A DNA stretch of 64,000 nucleotides from Mycobacterium avium subsp. avium (lineage in GTDB: Bacteria > Actinomycetota > Actinomycetes > Mycobacteriales > Mycobacteriaceae), in NCBI RefSeq assembly GCF_009741445.1, contig NZ_CP046507.1:1736001-1800000 (forward strand), read 5' to 3'. Under the pieces are notes generated by a model that was not told the origin of the DNA, searched no databases, and saw only the letters and a program-made list of their open reading frames with translations. Numbering within the stretch: the stretch's first letter is position 1; every line of letters begins with the position of its first letter. Position numbers and translations under genes: made by a program. Shown here piece after piece: positions 16,993 through 25,685 of this stretch.

Positions 16993-18045
16993 TCAAGCCG
17001 CTGCCGTTTGGCAAGGCTGAGTTCGGTGTTGATGGTCGGTGTGGAGGTGGCCGAAGATGATGCGGGCCAGGCGGCGTTTGAGGCAGCGCAGGGCTTCGGG
17101 ATTGGAGTCACCGGCTGCTAGCCGGTGACGGTAATAGGTCTGTCCGAGGCCCTCGAGGCGGATCTGGGTGATCGCGATGCGGTGCAGGGCGGCGTTGAGT
17201 TGTCGGTTGCCCGAGCGGGTCATTCGGACCCGGCCGGCGGTGTTGCCCGACCACACTGGGACAGGCGCTACGCCGGCATGCCGGGCGAAGGCGGCCTCGC
17301 TTTTGAATCGGGTCACTCCGGCGGTTTCCCCGACGAGCTTGGCTGCGGTCAGCTCGGCGCACCCGGGCATCGCCAACAACGCAGGGGCAACCGTGCGCAC
17401 TCGCGAACCGATCCGCTTGGCCAGTGCGTTGATCGCTTCAGTTAGCCGGGTGATGTCGGCGAGCTCATCGCGGGCCAGCTCGGCGACCAGACCGGGAACG
17501 GTCGCCAACCAGGCGCCCAACAGGTGACGGTGTTTGCCACGATCCAATGAGGCCGGACCGGGGGCACGTTCGGGATCAAGTTCGTGAACTCGCCAACGCA
17601 GCCGATTGATCATCGCAGTCCGTTGTGCCACAAGCACTTCCCGCCGATCCACCAGCAGCTTAAGTTCGCGAGACACTTTGTCATGGGAAGCTACCGGCAG
17701 GTCGGGTTCTCGAAGGAATCCCCGCGCAACCGCTAGCGCATCGATCGGATCAGACTTGCCCCGCGTGCGCGCACTGGCCCGGGCCTGGGCCATCAACTTC
17801 GGTGGTACCCGCACCACCTGCTGGCCGGCCGTGAGCAGATCACGTTCCAACCGCGCCGACAGATGCCGGCAGTCCTCAATCGCCCACACCACCTGGGCTC
17901 CAAAGCGCTCCCGCGCCCACATCACCGCCTCGGCGTGGCCACTCGTCAGCGCTTTGACGGTCTTCTCGCCAAGCTTGCGCCCCACCTCGTCGACAGCAAC
18001 AAAGGTATGGGTGTGCTTGTGGACATCGGCTCCAACAACAACCAT
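16993..18045 (-). CDS. IS110-family transposase (DEDD recombinase), element A
   Basis: 351 residues from the ATG at 18045, with AAGGAGG eight bases upstream. The RuvC-like DEDD domain opens with VVVGADVHKHTHT, has VVWAIEDCRHL and ends with GKSDPIDALAVAR. The C-terminal Tnp domain has LLAMPGCAELTAAKLVGETA, and VPVWSGNTAGR supplies the probable catalytic serine. The gene appears full length and intact. The transposase directs RNA-guided recombination in this family. It is transcribed towards the Rv1919c-like gene, 14 bases away. Confidence 0.92.
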   Translation of the reverse strand: MVVVGADVHKHTHTFVAVDEVGRKLGEKTVKALTSGHAEAVMWARERFGAQVVWAIEDCRHLSARLERDLLTAGQQVVRVPPKLMAQARASARTRGKSDPIDALAVARGFLREPDLPVASHDKVSRELKLLVDRREVLVAQRTAMINRLRWRVHELDPERAPGPASLDRGKHRHLLGAWLATVPGLVAELARDELADITRLTEAINALAKRIGSRVRTVAPALLAMPGCAELTAAKLVGETAGVTRFKSEAAFARHAGVAPVPVWSGNTAGRVRMTRSGNRQLNAALHRIAITQIRLEGLGQTYYRHRLAAGDSNPEALRCLKRRLARIIFGHLHTDHQHRTQPCQTAAA

Positions 18046-18109
18046 GGTGGTTGCCTCCTTCACTGTGAGGTGACGGTTGGGCCGGTCGGCGGACAAACCT
18101 CAGTGGGGG

Positions 18110-18265
18110 CGGTACCACGCTCCTATCAAGTCACGCCGGCCGGTCCTTCACACCCGGTGCCGACAAAACGCATGAACGCCAACCCGAAGGCGGCAGGCAG
18201 GCTATGAGCCAGACACCAGGTGATCAGGATCCAACCACCGCAACCTCCTGCGGCACCTCACCCTG
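18110..18265 (-). ncRNA. Candidate bridge RNA of IS110 element A
   Basis: The noncoding side 5' of the transposase is where IS110-subgroup elements encode their guide RNA. In RNA sense a GCC-GCC-UUCG-GGU-U-GGC hairpin (about 18177-18193) is followed at once by CATGCGTTT (18174-18166), the exact complement of the nine bases AAACGCATG in the flank next to the transposase end (16984-16976). This is the expected place and sense for a right target guide. I could not find convincing partners for the left target guide or the two donor guides, so boundaries and folding are uncertain. Confidence 0.45.
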
Positions 18266-18450
18266 ACACTGACGGTAGGCTACCGCCCAACCCGCGCGGC
18301 CGGCGGATCGGGTGGATCGCTCGCCCACGAAGACCTGTCCACGAAGATACCGCGCTACCGCCGGAATGAGCGAATACGGCCGTCGCTCTTGCGGTTTGCC
18401 CGAACGTCACCGACCCCGGCCGGCCGCATCGCGTGCCTAGACTGCACGGT

Positions 18451-20286
18451 ATGGATGACGCCCTTCGGCGCGACGATGGTGTGCCCGGCCTGCTGCGGAT
18501 CGAGGACTGCCTGGACGCCGACGGCGGGGTCGCACTGCCGCCCGGCGTCAACCTGATTTCGCTCATCGACCGCAACATCGCCAACGTGGGGGACACCGTC
18601 GCGTATCGCTACCTCGACTACAGCGGTTCGGACGACGGCACCGCGCACGAGGTGACCTGGAGCCAGTTCGGTGTCCGGCTGGAAGCCATCGGCGCGCGCA
18701 TCCAGCAGGTGGCCAGTCGCGGTGAGCGCGTTGCGGTGCTGGCGCCGCAGGGCATCGACTACGTCGCCGGGTTCTACGCGGCGGTCAAGGCGGGCACCAT
18801 CGCGGTCCCGTTGTTCGCCCCGGAACTGTCCGGGCATACCGAGCGGCTGGACACGGCGCTGCGCGATTCGCAGCCCAGCGTCCTGCTCACCACCACCGTC
18901 GCGCGGGATGCGGTCGAGCAGTTCCTGGCCGTCCACCCGCACCTGCACCGGCCGCGGGTGATCGCCATCGACGAGATACCCGACTCGGCCGCCGAGTCGT
19001 TCGCGCCGACCGAACTCGGCATGGACGACGTCTCGCATCTGCAGTACACGTCGGGCTCCACCCGGCCACCGGTCGGCGTGGAGATCACCCACCGCGCGGT
19101 CGGCACCAACCTGGTGCAGATGATCCTGTCCATCGACCTGCTGGACCGAAACACCCACGGCGTCAGCTGGTTACCGCTCTACCACGACATGGGGTTGTCG
19201 ATGATCGGCTTCCCCGCGGTGTACGGCGGCCACTCCACGCTGATGTCACCCGCGGCGTTCGTCCGCCGGCCGCAGCGCTGGATCAAGGCCCTGTCCGACG
19301 GGTCGCGGCACGGCAACGTCGTCACCGCGGCGCCCAACTTCGCCTACGAGTGGGCCGCGCAGCGCGGGCTGCCCGGCGGCGAGGACATCGACCTGCGCAA
19401 CGTGGTGATGATCATCGGCTCCGAACCGGTCAGCATGGATGCGATCCGGACGTTCAACAAGGCGTTCGCTCCGTACGGGTTGCCGCGGACGGCGTTCAAG
19501 CCGTCCTACGGCATCGCGGAGGCGACGCTGTTCGTGGCGACCATCGCGCCGCGGGCCGAGGCGACGGCGGTGTATTTGGACCGCCGGCAGTTGGGCGCCG
19601 GGCATGCGGTGCGGGTGCCGGCCAACGCCCCCGATGCCGTCGCCGCGGTGTCCTGTGGCCAGGTGGCGCGGAGTGAATGGGCGGTGATCGTCGCCGACGG
19701 GGCCGAGTTGCCGGACGGCCAGGTGGGCGAAATCTGGTTGCAGGGCAACAACATTGGCCGCGGCTACTGGGGTATGCCGGAGGAGACCCGGCGGGTGTTC
19801 GGCGCCACGCTGCGGTCGCGGCTGCCGGACGGCAGCCACGCCGCGGGGGCCGATCCCGACGGCAGCTGGCTGCGCACCGGCGATTTGGGTGTGTATCTCG
19901 ACGGCGAGCTGTACGTGACGGGCCGGATCGCGGACCTGGTGCGCATCGATGGCCGCAACCACTATCCGCAGGACATCGAGGCCACCGTCGCCGAGGCGTC
20001 GCCGATGGTTCGGCGTGGTTATGTGACGGCGTTCTCGGTGCCGGCCGTGGACGATCCCGAAGCGGGCCGGCTGGTCGTGGTCGCCGAGCGCGCCGCGGGC
20101 ACCAGCCGTCAGGATCCGCGGCCGGCGATCGAGGCCATCCGCGCCGCCGTCGCGCAGCGACACGAGCTGGCCGTCGCCGACGTGCGGTTGCTGCCCGCCG
20201 GCGCCATCCCGCGGACCACCAGCGGCAAGCTGGCCCGGCGGGCCTGCCGCGCCCAATACCTCGACGGCAGCCTAGGCGCCCGCTAA
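18451..20286 (+). CDS. fadD31: Fatty-acyl-AMP/CoA ligase FadD31
   Basis: 611 residues of the adenylate-forming superfamily. Motifs: P-loop-like YTSGSTRPPVGVEITH near 190-205, WLPLYHDMGLSMIGFP, SYGIAEATLF, and the hinge/lysine end TSGKLARR. The overall layout resembles mycobacterial fatty-acyl-AMP ligases (FAAL), which activate fatty acids for lipid synthesis. ATG at 18451; the six upstream codons are not needed. The intergenic region is partly IS110 element A. M. tuberculosis fadD31 (Rv1925) has the same downstream neighbour type (Rv1927). Confidence 0.88.
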   Translation: MDDALRRDDGVPGLLRIEDCLDADGGVALPPGVNLISLIDRNIANVGDTVAYRYLDYSGSDDGTAHEVTWSQFGVRLEAIGARIQQVASRGERVAVLAPQGIDYVAGFYAAVKAGTIAVPLFAPELSGHTERLDTALRDSQPSVLLTTTVARDAVEQFLAVHPHLHRPRVIAIDEIPDSAAESFAPTELGMDDVSHLQYTSGSTRPPVGVEITHRAVGTNLVQMILSIDLLDRNTHGVSWLPLYHDMGLSMIGFPAVYGGHSTLMSPAAFVRRPQRWIKALSDGSRHGNVVTAAPNFAYEWAAQRGLPGGEDIDLRNVVMIIGSEPVSMDAIRTFNKAFAPYGLPRTAFKPSYGIAEATLFVATIAPRAEATAVYLDRRQLGAGHAVRVPANAPDAVAAVSCGQVARSEWAVIVADGAELPDGQVGEIWLQGNNIGRGYWGMPEETRRVFGATLRSRLPDGSHAAGADPDGSWLRTGDLGVYLDGELYVTGRIADLVRIDGRNHYPQDIEATVAEASPMVRRGYVTAFSVPAVDDPEAGRLVVVAERAAGTSRQDPRPAIEAIRAAVAQRHELAVADVRLLPAGAIPRTTSGKLARRACRAQYLDGSLGAR

Positions 20287-20339
20287 TCGGGCGGGTCGAC
20301 GGCACCGCACCGGCCCGGCGCCGGTGGCATCCTGGCCAG

Positions 20340-21008
20340 GTGGGGTTGCTGATCAGAGTGGCCGAGCTGTTGATCCTGGTGCTGCCGCTGGTCGGCGCGA
20401 CCGTCGCCGTGGTGCGGGCGTTCGGCGCGCAGCGGCGGCGCACCGACGAGCCGGCGCGGGAAGTCGACGGGGCCCGGCCGCCCGAGGCCCGCGCCGGCGC
20501 CGACAATCAAGCGGCCCGGTGGCGCTCGATCCGGCGGGTCCTCGACGAGCACAGCCGCACCGACGAGCGGTGGCTGGACTACGAACTCGACGTCGCCAAG
20601 CTGCTGGACTTCCCGCTGATGACCGACATGCGCGATCCGCTGACCATCGCGTTCCACAAGGCCAAGCTGCGCGCCGACTTCCTGCGACCCGCCAAGGCCG
20701 AAGATCTCCTGGACGATCCGGACGCGGCCGCGCACTACCTGGCCGCGGTCGAGGACTACGTAACGGCGTTCAACGCCGCCGAGGCCGAGGCGACCCGCCG
20801 GCGCCGCACCGACTTCTCCCGCACCGACCAGCAACGAATTGCCCGGGCGCAGAGCCTGTTCCGGGTGGCGGCGGACCCCGCGGCGGCGGCGCACGAACGC
20901 CAGCGCGCCTACGATGTGGCCCGTCACGAACTCGAGGGTCTGCTGGTGTTGCCGCCGGCGACCCGGGCGAACATCGAGCGCGCGATCTCCGGGGAGATCG
21001 AGGGTTGA
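20340..21008 (+). CDS. Membrane-anchored helical protein, Rv1927-like
   Basis: 222 residues from the GTG at 20340. One N-terminal membrane helix (LLIRVAELLILVLPLVGATVA), a basic/acidic linker, then a helical domain with RWSIRRVLDEHSRTDERWLDYE and DFPLMTDMRDPLTIAFHKAK, conserved in mycobacterial proteins of this type. It has no known enzymatic motif. It follows fadD31 by 53 bases on the same strand and is probably co-transcribed with it, as Rv1927 is near fadD31 in M. tuberculosis. Confidence 0.75.
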   Translation: MGLLIRVAELLILVLPLVGATVAVVRAFGAQRRRTDEPAREVDGARPPEARAGADNQAARWRSIRRVLDEHSRTDERWLDYELDVAKLLDFPLMTDMRDPLTIAFHKAKLRADFLRPAKAEDLLDDPDAAAHYLAAVEDYVTAFNAAEAEATRRRRTDFSRTDQQRIARAQSLFRVAADPAAAAHERQRAYDVARHELEGLLVLPPATRANIERAISGEIEG

Positions 21009-21041
21009 AAACCCGAGTGCGCCACCGCTTTTCGTTCCGGG

Positions 21042-21812
21042 CTACGGGCAGCTGTATCCGCCGTCGATGACGATGTCCGAACCGGTCATGTAGCTGGACG
21101 CCGCGCTGGCCAGATAAAGGTAGATCCCGGCGAGTTCGTCCGGCCGGCCCATCCGGCCGAGCGGGATCTTGGGCTGCCACTGCCGATGGTATTCGTGCAG
21201 CGGTTCGACGAGCTCGGTGCGGATGTAGCCGGGGCTGACGCTGTTGACCCGGATGTCGTGCGGCGCGAATTCGACGGCCATGGCCTTGGTCAGCTGGATC
21301 ACGGCCGCCTTGCTGGCGCAGTAGTGGCCGACCTGCTGCGGGACGTTGATGATGTGCCCGGACATCGAGGCGGTGGTGATGATGGCGCCGCCGCGGCCCT
21401 GCCGCACCATCGCCCGGGCCGCCGCCTGGGCGGTGAGAAACACCCCGGTCACGTTGGTGTCCTGGATGCGCTGGAATTCCGCGGCCGGCATCTCGAGCAT
21501 CGGGGAGACCGAGATGATGCCGGCATTGCAGACCGCGATGTCGATGCCGCCGAGTTCGGCGATCATCCGGTCCACCATGCCGCTCACCTCATCGGGTTGG
21601 GTCACGTCGCAGCGGATCGCGACCACGCCGCCGGTACCGCCGGCGGTGAGCTCGTCCGCGGTGCGTTGCAGCGCCTCGAAGTCGCGCGCCGCGATGGCCA
21701 CCCGAGCGCCGGCTTGCAGATACGCCTGCGCCACCTGCTTGCCGATCCCGCTGGACGCCCCGGTGACCAGCGCCCGCCTGCCGCGCAGGTCGAACAGATC
21801 CAACACGCTCAT
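21042..21812 (-). CDS. Short-chain dehydrogenase/reductase, Rv1928c-like
   Basis: 256 residues. NAD(P) loop TGASSGIG at about residues 17-24, NAG in AVCNAGIIS, catalytic Ser in ITTASMSG, YxxxK as YCASK, and the usual ending GSDIVIDGGY. Substrate is unknown; probably an alcohol or keto group in lipid or xenobiotic metabolism. ATG at 21812. It converges with the Rv1927-like gene, has the same length and position as Rv1928c, and is divergent from the SnoaL-like gene across 76 bases. Confidence 0.9.
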   Translation of the reverse strand: MSVLDLFDLRGRRALVTGASSGIGKQVAQAYLQAGARVAIAARDFEALQRTADELTAGGTGGVVAIRCDVTQPDEVSGMVDRMIAELGGIDIAVCNAGIISVSPMLEMPAAEFQRIQDTNVTGVFLTAQAAARAMVRQGRGGAIITTASMSGHIINVPQQVGHYCASKAAVIQLTKAMAVEFAPHDIRVNSVSPGYIRTELVEPLHEYHRQWQPKIPLGRMGRPDELAGIYLYLASAASSYMTGSDIVIDGGYSCP

Positions 21813-21863
21813 TCGCCATCCCCATTCGCCACGACCGACCCGATGAACTGACCCGAAAAACGG

Positions 21864-21877
21864 GAGAACACGTTCTA
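21864..21877. promoter_or_regulatory. KstR-like operator in a divergent promoter
   Basis: The 14-mer GAGAACACGTTCTA fits the published KstR consensus TNNAACNNGTTNNA except for its first base. The AGAAC/GTTCT arms are perfect. It lies 12 bases before the ATG of the SnoaL-like gene and 52 bases before the SDR start, so it could control both. Other TetR-family regulators can use similar palindromes. Confidence 0.4.
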
Positions 21878-21888
21878 GTGTGTCCGCT

Positions 21889-22365
21889 ATGGGCCGATTC
21901 ACCAGGGCAGAAATCGAGAACGCCGTCGACAATTACACGCGGGTGGTCGAAGGATGCAGCGCGTCCGGCGACTGGCGCCCCTTCGCGGACCTGTTCACCG
22001 AGGACGTCGTCTACACCGAGCATCACTACGGGGTCTTCCGCGGCCGTGAGGCGGTGCGGGACTGGATCGTCGCGGTGATGGCGCCGTTTCCGCACATGCG
22101 ATTTCCGTCCGGCTGGACCGCCTACGACGAGGACAACGACGCGGTCGTGGTGATGATCAAGAACCTGCTGGATCACCCGACCGACCCGCAGGGCGAGCCG
22201 TTCTGGTTCCCCAACTGGACCCGGCTGGTCTACGCCGGCGACGGGCTGTTCAGCAGCGAGGAGGACATCTACAACCCGAACCGTGATGCGCCCGGGGTGA
22301 TCGCGGCCTGGTTGCAGGCCGGCGGCCGGCTCACCTCCAGCGAGATCCTGCAGCCCAACCCGTGA
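21889..22365 (+). CDS. SnoaL/NTF2-like protein
   Basis: 158 residues from the ATG at 21889 (a GTG three codons earlier is possible). NTF2-like cone fold: DNYTRVVEGCSASGDWRPFADLFTEDVVYTEHHYG, then REAVRDWIVAVMAPFP and a FWFPNWTRLVYAGDG strand. Family members act as isomerases, dehydratases or ligand binders on small substrates. Its gene ends one base before the end of the convergent DJ-1-type gene. It is divergent from the SDR, with the KstR-like site between them. Confidence 0.78.
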   Translation: MGRFTRAEIENAVDNYTRVVEGCSASGDWRPFADLFTEDVVYTEHHYGVFRGREAVRDWIVAVMAPFPHMRFPSGWTAYDEDNDAVVVMIKNLLDHPTDPQGEPFWFPNWTRLVYAGDGLFSSEEDIYNPNRDAPGVIAAWLQAGGRLTSSEILQPNP

Positions 22366-23109
22366 TCAGGCCGGCGACAGATCCGGTTGCCGCCTGCGCC
22401 GCCGGGACCTGACCCTGTCCAGCGCCTGATCCCAGGCCAGCAGGGCGGTGGCCTTGAGGTAGGTGGGGGACAGGCTGTCCCGCGAAAGCAGCGCCGTCGC
22501 AGCGGCTTTCGTGCTCGCCGACGCCTTGGACAAATGACCCGAGTCGAACGGCGGCTGCGGGTCGTACTCCAGGGCGAGCTGGATGGCCTTGGCGCGGCCG
22601 TCGCCGCCGATCTGCGCCGCCAGCCACAGCGCCAGGTCGAGCCCGGCGGACACACCGGCACTGGTGACGATGCCGTCCTCGTGCACGATGCGTTCGTCGG
22701 GCACCGCGGTGACGCCGAACGCCTTGAGCGCGGGGATGGTCAGCCAGTGCGACGTCGCGCGCCGCCCGTCCAGCAGGCCCGCGGCCGCCAGGATCAGCGA
22801 ACCCGTGCACACCGACGTCGTCCAGGTGGCGGTGCGGTGCGCCGCGCGCAGCCAGTCGAGCAGCGCGTCGTCACGGGCATGGACCGCGGTGCCCGGGCCG
22901 CCCGGCACCAGAATCACGTCGGGAGAAGGTGTTTCGGCCAGCGAATGCGTAGCACCGATGACCAGCACACCGGAATCGGCGGTGATCGGTCCGGTTTCGT
23001 GCCAGACGAACCGGACCTCGGCGCCGGGCAGGTTGCGCAGCACCTCGTACGGGCCGATCATGTCCAGCGCGGTGAATCCCGGATAGGCCAGGAACGCGAT
23101 CTGAGTCAT
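22366..23109 (-). CDS. DJ-1/PfpI-family protein, Rv1930c-like
   Basis: 247 residues. Type 1 glutamine-amidotransferase-like fold with the nucleophile-elbow cysteine in TSVCTGSLILAAAGLLDG and an N-terminal acidic partner in ALDMIGPYEVL. The pattern is closest to isonitrile hydratase-type members of the superfamily. GAAAGGACC precedes the ATG. It lies 33 bases downstream of the AraC/DJ-1 gene and is probably in one operon with it, the order of Rv1931c-Rv1930c in M. tuberculosis. It has a longer C-terminus than I recall for Rv1930c. Confidence 0.85.
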   Translation of the reverse strand: MTQIAFLAYPGFTALDMIGPYEVLRNLPGAEVRFVWHETGPITADSGVLVIGATHSLAETPSPDVILVPGGPGTAVHARDDALLDWLRAAHRTATWTTSVCTGSLILAAAGLLDGRRATSHWLTIPALKAFGVTAVPDERIVHEDGIVTSAGVSAGLDLALWLAAQIGGDGRAKAIQLALEYDPQPPFDSGHLSKASASTKAAATALLSRDSLSPTYLKATALLAWDQALDRVRSRRRRRQPDLSPA

Positions 23110-23142
23110 CGGGGTGGTCCTTTCTCCATCAAGCCCGGGGCA

Positions 23143-24105
23143 TCACGCGAATGCCTTGCGGTATTGGTCGGGTGAAATGCCAACGCGGCGAATGAAATTG
23201 CGCCGCATCGTTTCCGCGGTGCCGAAACCGCACCGGGCGGCGATGGTGACGACGGTGTCGTCGGTCTCCTGCAATTGACGCCGCGCCGCCTCGGTGCGAA
23301 TGCGTTCCACGTACTGGCCGGGCGCCTCACCGATTTCGGCGGTGAACACCCGGGTGAAATGGCGCGGGCTCATCGCCGCCCGGCGGGCCAGCTCGTCGAC
23401 GGTGTGCGGGCGCCCGGGCTCGGCCTCGATGATCTCCTGCACCTCGCGGATCGAGTCCCGCCGGGCGCGCGGCATCCACACCGGCGCCGCGAACTGCGTC
23501 TGCCCGCCCGGCCGGCGCAGATACAGCACCAGCCAGCGGGCAACCGTCTGTGCGACCTCGGTGCCGTGGTCGTCCTCGACCAGCGCCAGCGCCAGGTCGA
23601 TGCCCGCGGTGACCCCGGCCGCGGTCCACAAGGTGTCCGAGCTTCGGACGAAGATCGGGTCGGCGTCGACGTCGACGGCGGGGAACTCGCTCGCCAACCG
23701 ATCGGCGAAGGCCCAGTGGGTGGTCACCCGGTGCCCGTCCAGCAGTCCCGCCTCGGCCGCAAGGAACGCGCCGGTGCACACCGTCACCATCCGCCGGGCA
23801 CGCCCGGCGACAGCCTTGATCCAGGCGATCAGCTCGGCATCGCCGCGTGCGGCGTCGACGCCGGCACCGCCGGGCAGCACGACGGTGTCGATCGGTCGGC
23901 CCGGGTCCGGCAGCGCGGTGGCGACGAACCCCAGCCCGGCAGGCGTCGTGACCGGCTGCCCGTCGACCGAGGCCAGCACCACCTGATACCCGCCGCCGGT
24001 CAACAACGATGCGCCGGAGAAGACGTCGTGCGGTCCCACCACATCGAGCGCCTGCACTCCGGGAAACCCGGCGATCACCACCTGGCGCGGCACCAACTCC
24101 GGCAT
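23143..24105 (-). CDS. AraC-family regulator with N-terminal DJ-1/GATase domain, Rv1931c-like
   Basis: 320 residues from the ATG at 24105. Residues about 5-170 form a DJ-1/PfpI-type domain (VQALDVVGPHDVFSG, and MVTVCTGAFLAAEAGLLDG with the elbow cysteine). Residues about 220-320 carry two AraC helix-turn-helix motifs (TVDELARRAAMSPRHFTRVF and VVTIAARCGFGTAETMRRNF). Members of this GATase1-AraC class regulate catabolic or stress genes, and the sensing ligand is unknown. It is upstream of the Rv1930c-like gene and divergent from tpx, which it might control. Confidence 0.88.
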   Translation of the reverse strand: MPELVPRQVVIAGFPGVQALDVVGPHDVFSGASLLTGGGYQVVLASVDGQPVTTPAGLGFVATALPDPGRPIDTVVLPGGAGVDAARGDAELIAWIKAVAGRARRMVTVCTGAFLAAEAGLLDGHRVTTHWAFADRLASEFPAVDVDADPIFVRSSDTLWTAAGVTAGIDLALALVEDDHGTEVAQTVARWLVLYLRRPGGQTQFAAPVWMPRARRDSIREVQEIIEAEPGRPHTVDELARRAAMSPRHFTRVFTAEIGEAPGQYVERIRTEAARRQLQETDDTVVTIAARCGFGTAETMRRNFIRRVGISPDQYRKAFA

Positions 24106-24215
24106 GAACTCAGTGTTGGGCACCCGGGCCGCGTCGTCTACGCCATGCACCCCATGAATCAGGACACGGGGACCTGCCCCACGACGGCCGCGGCGGGCTT
24201 GGCAGACTGTGCCCC

Positions 24216-24710
24216 ATGGCACAGATAACGTTGCGTGGAAACCCGATCAACACCGTCGGCGAGCTGCCCTCCGTCGGCTCCAAGGCCCCGGCCTTCAGCC
24301 TGACGGGCGGCGACCTGAGCCCGGTCACCAGTGATCAATTCAGCGGTAAGCCGTTGGTGCTCAACATCTTTCCGTCCATCGACACGCCGGTGTGCGCGAC
24401 CAGCGTGCGCACCTTCAACGAGCGGGCCGCCGGCGCCGGCGCCACCGTGCTGAACGTGTCCAAGGACCTGCCGTTCGCGCAGGCGCGATTCTGCGGCGCC
24501 GAGGGCATCGAGAACGTCAAGACCGCGTCGGCCTTCCGGGACAGCTTCGGCGACGACTACGGGGTCACCATCGCCGACGGGCCGATGGCCGGGCTGCTGG
24601 CCCGGGCCATCGTGGTGGTCGGCGCCGACGGCAACGTCGCCTACACCGAGCTGGTGCCCGAGATCGCCCAGGAGCCCAACTACGACGCGGCGCTGGCCGC
24701 GGCGGGCTAG
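24216..24710 (+). CDS. tpx: Thiol peroxidase Tpx
   Basis: 164 residues. Atypical two-cysteine peroxiredoxin reducing hydrogen peroxide and alkyl hydroperoxides with thioredoxin. Peroxidatic C60 lies in the TPVCATSV motif and resolving C93 in ARFCGAEG; T57 and R130-type partners are in place. Length and cysteine positions match Rv1932. It is divergent from the AraC/DJ-1 gene and converges with the nitronate monooxygenase gene, 12 bases away. Confidence 0.96.
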   Translation: MAQITLRGNPINTVGELPSVGSKAPAFSLTGGDLSPVTSDQFSGKPLVLNIFPSIDTPVCATSVRTFNERAAGAGATVLNVSKDLPFAQARFCGAEGIENVKTASAFRDSFGDDYGVTIADGPMAGLLARAIVVVGADGNVAYTELVPEIAQEPNYDAALAAAG

Positions 24711-24722
24711 CGGCACGGCTAC

Positions 24723-25685
24723 CTAGGCGTCGTCGGCCCAGTCCAGTCGCGCCGAGGTGGCCGCCAGCACCTCGCGGCAGCCTTTCCACATCTGCTTGAT
24801 GATGTCGGCGGCCGGCGGGAGGTCGCGGATACGCCCGGCCACCTGGCCGGTGTTGGCCACGCTGGCGTCCAGGTCGCCCTCGAAGTAGAGCCGCTGCACG
24901 CGTTGCAGCGCCGCGGCGCCCTCGCCGGCGGCGCCCGCGGCCTCCAGCCGCTCCGCGGCGGGCGTGCGAATGACGCGCATCATGCGTTTGCCGTCGAGGG
25001 GGAGCAGGACGGTCGCCGTCTCGTCGGCCGCGACGACCGCCTGCTTGAGGTTGACGTGCACCGGCGAGTCCGCGGAGGCGAGCAGCCGGGTGCCCATCTG
25101 CACGGCTTCGGCGCCGAGCACGAACGCGGCCGCCATCGATCGGGCGTCGCAGATCCCGCCGGCGGCCACGATGGGGACGTCGACGTGGGCGGCCACCAAC
25201 GGCAGCAGCACCATGGTGGAGGCGCCGAACCGGTTCTTGAATCCGCCGCCCTCGACGCCCTCGACCACCAGGCCGTCCACCCCGGCGTCGACGGCCTTCT
25301 TTGCCGCCGCCAGCGTGCCCACCACGTGGAACACGGTGATGCCCGCGTCGTGCAGCCGATCGGTGAACAGCGCCGGATCCCCGGCCGAGGTGGTGACGAA
25401 CCGAATGTCGTTGGCGACAAGCAAATCCAGCATCGCCGGGTCACGGTTGAACAGCAGCGCGATGTTGGCGCCCACCGCGCCGGCGGTCAGCTCGCGCACC
25501 CGTCGCAGGTCGGCCCGGCCCTGATCAGACGTGGTCTCGATGATGCCCAGCGCGCCGGCGTTGGAGACCGCGGCCGCCAGCTGAGCGCCGGCGATGTAGG
25601 TCATCGGGGCGCCGAGGATCGGGATGTCGATGTGTGCCAGGCGGCAGACCCGGTTGGCAGCGGGGACTGGGGCGTCGGTACTCAT
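24723..25685 (-). CDS. Nitronate monooxygenase (NPD family)
   Basis: 320 residues of an FMN TIM barrel: PILGAPMTYIAGAQLAAAVS at the start, GVDGLVVEGVEGGG and PIVAAGGICDARSMAAAFVLGA as phosphate-binding loops, and MGTRLLAS. It oxidises alkyl nitronates or related carbanions with oxygen. Its start overlaps the stop of the NYN-domain gene by four bases (ATGA), so the pair is translationally coupled. It is a complete counterpart of the fragment at 1847-2065. Confidence 0.88.
   Translation of the reverse strand: MSTDAPVPAANRVCRLAHIDIPILGAPMTYIAGAQLAAAVSNAGALGIIETTSDQGRADLRRVRELTAGAVGANIALLFNRDPAMLDLLVANDIRFVTTSAGDPALFTDRLHDAGITVFHVVGTLAAAKKAVDAGVDGLVVEGVEGGGFKNRFGASTMVLLPLVAAHVDVPIVAAGGICDARSMAAAFVLGAEAVQMGTRLLASADSPVHVNLKQAVVAADETATVLLPLDGKRMMRVIRTPAAERLEAAGAAGEGAAALQRVQRLYFEGDLDASVANTGQVAGRIRDLPPAADIIKQMWKGCREVLAATSARLDWADDA

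Larger units (their letters stand above)
16991..18282 (-). mobile_element. IS110-family element A (about 1.29 kb, borders approximate)
   Basis: It contains one DEDD transposase gene and a long noncoding 5' side of about 235 bases, as in the IS110 subgroup. The right border is fixed within a few bases by the neighbouring gene (ATAGGAG at 16985-16991). The left border is placed at the CTA at 18280-18282 because removing the element between the two TAG copies leaves GGTAGGAGAAACGCATG, a natural-looking ribosome site and start. This border is an inference. On the plus strand the site reads CATG-CGTTT-CTCCTA, close to the published IS900 target consensus CATG-N4-6-CNCCTT. No terminal inverted repeats are seen, as expected. 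Confidence 0.7.

Noticed and set aside
16985-18126. CTCCTAT copies at 16985-16991 and 18120-18126 as the borders of IS110 element A
   Set aside because: This would leave only about 75 bases of leader and would put the apparent right target guide outside the element; the wider border fits family architecture better.
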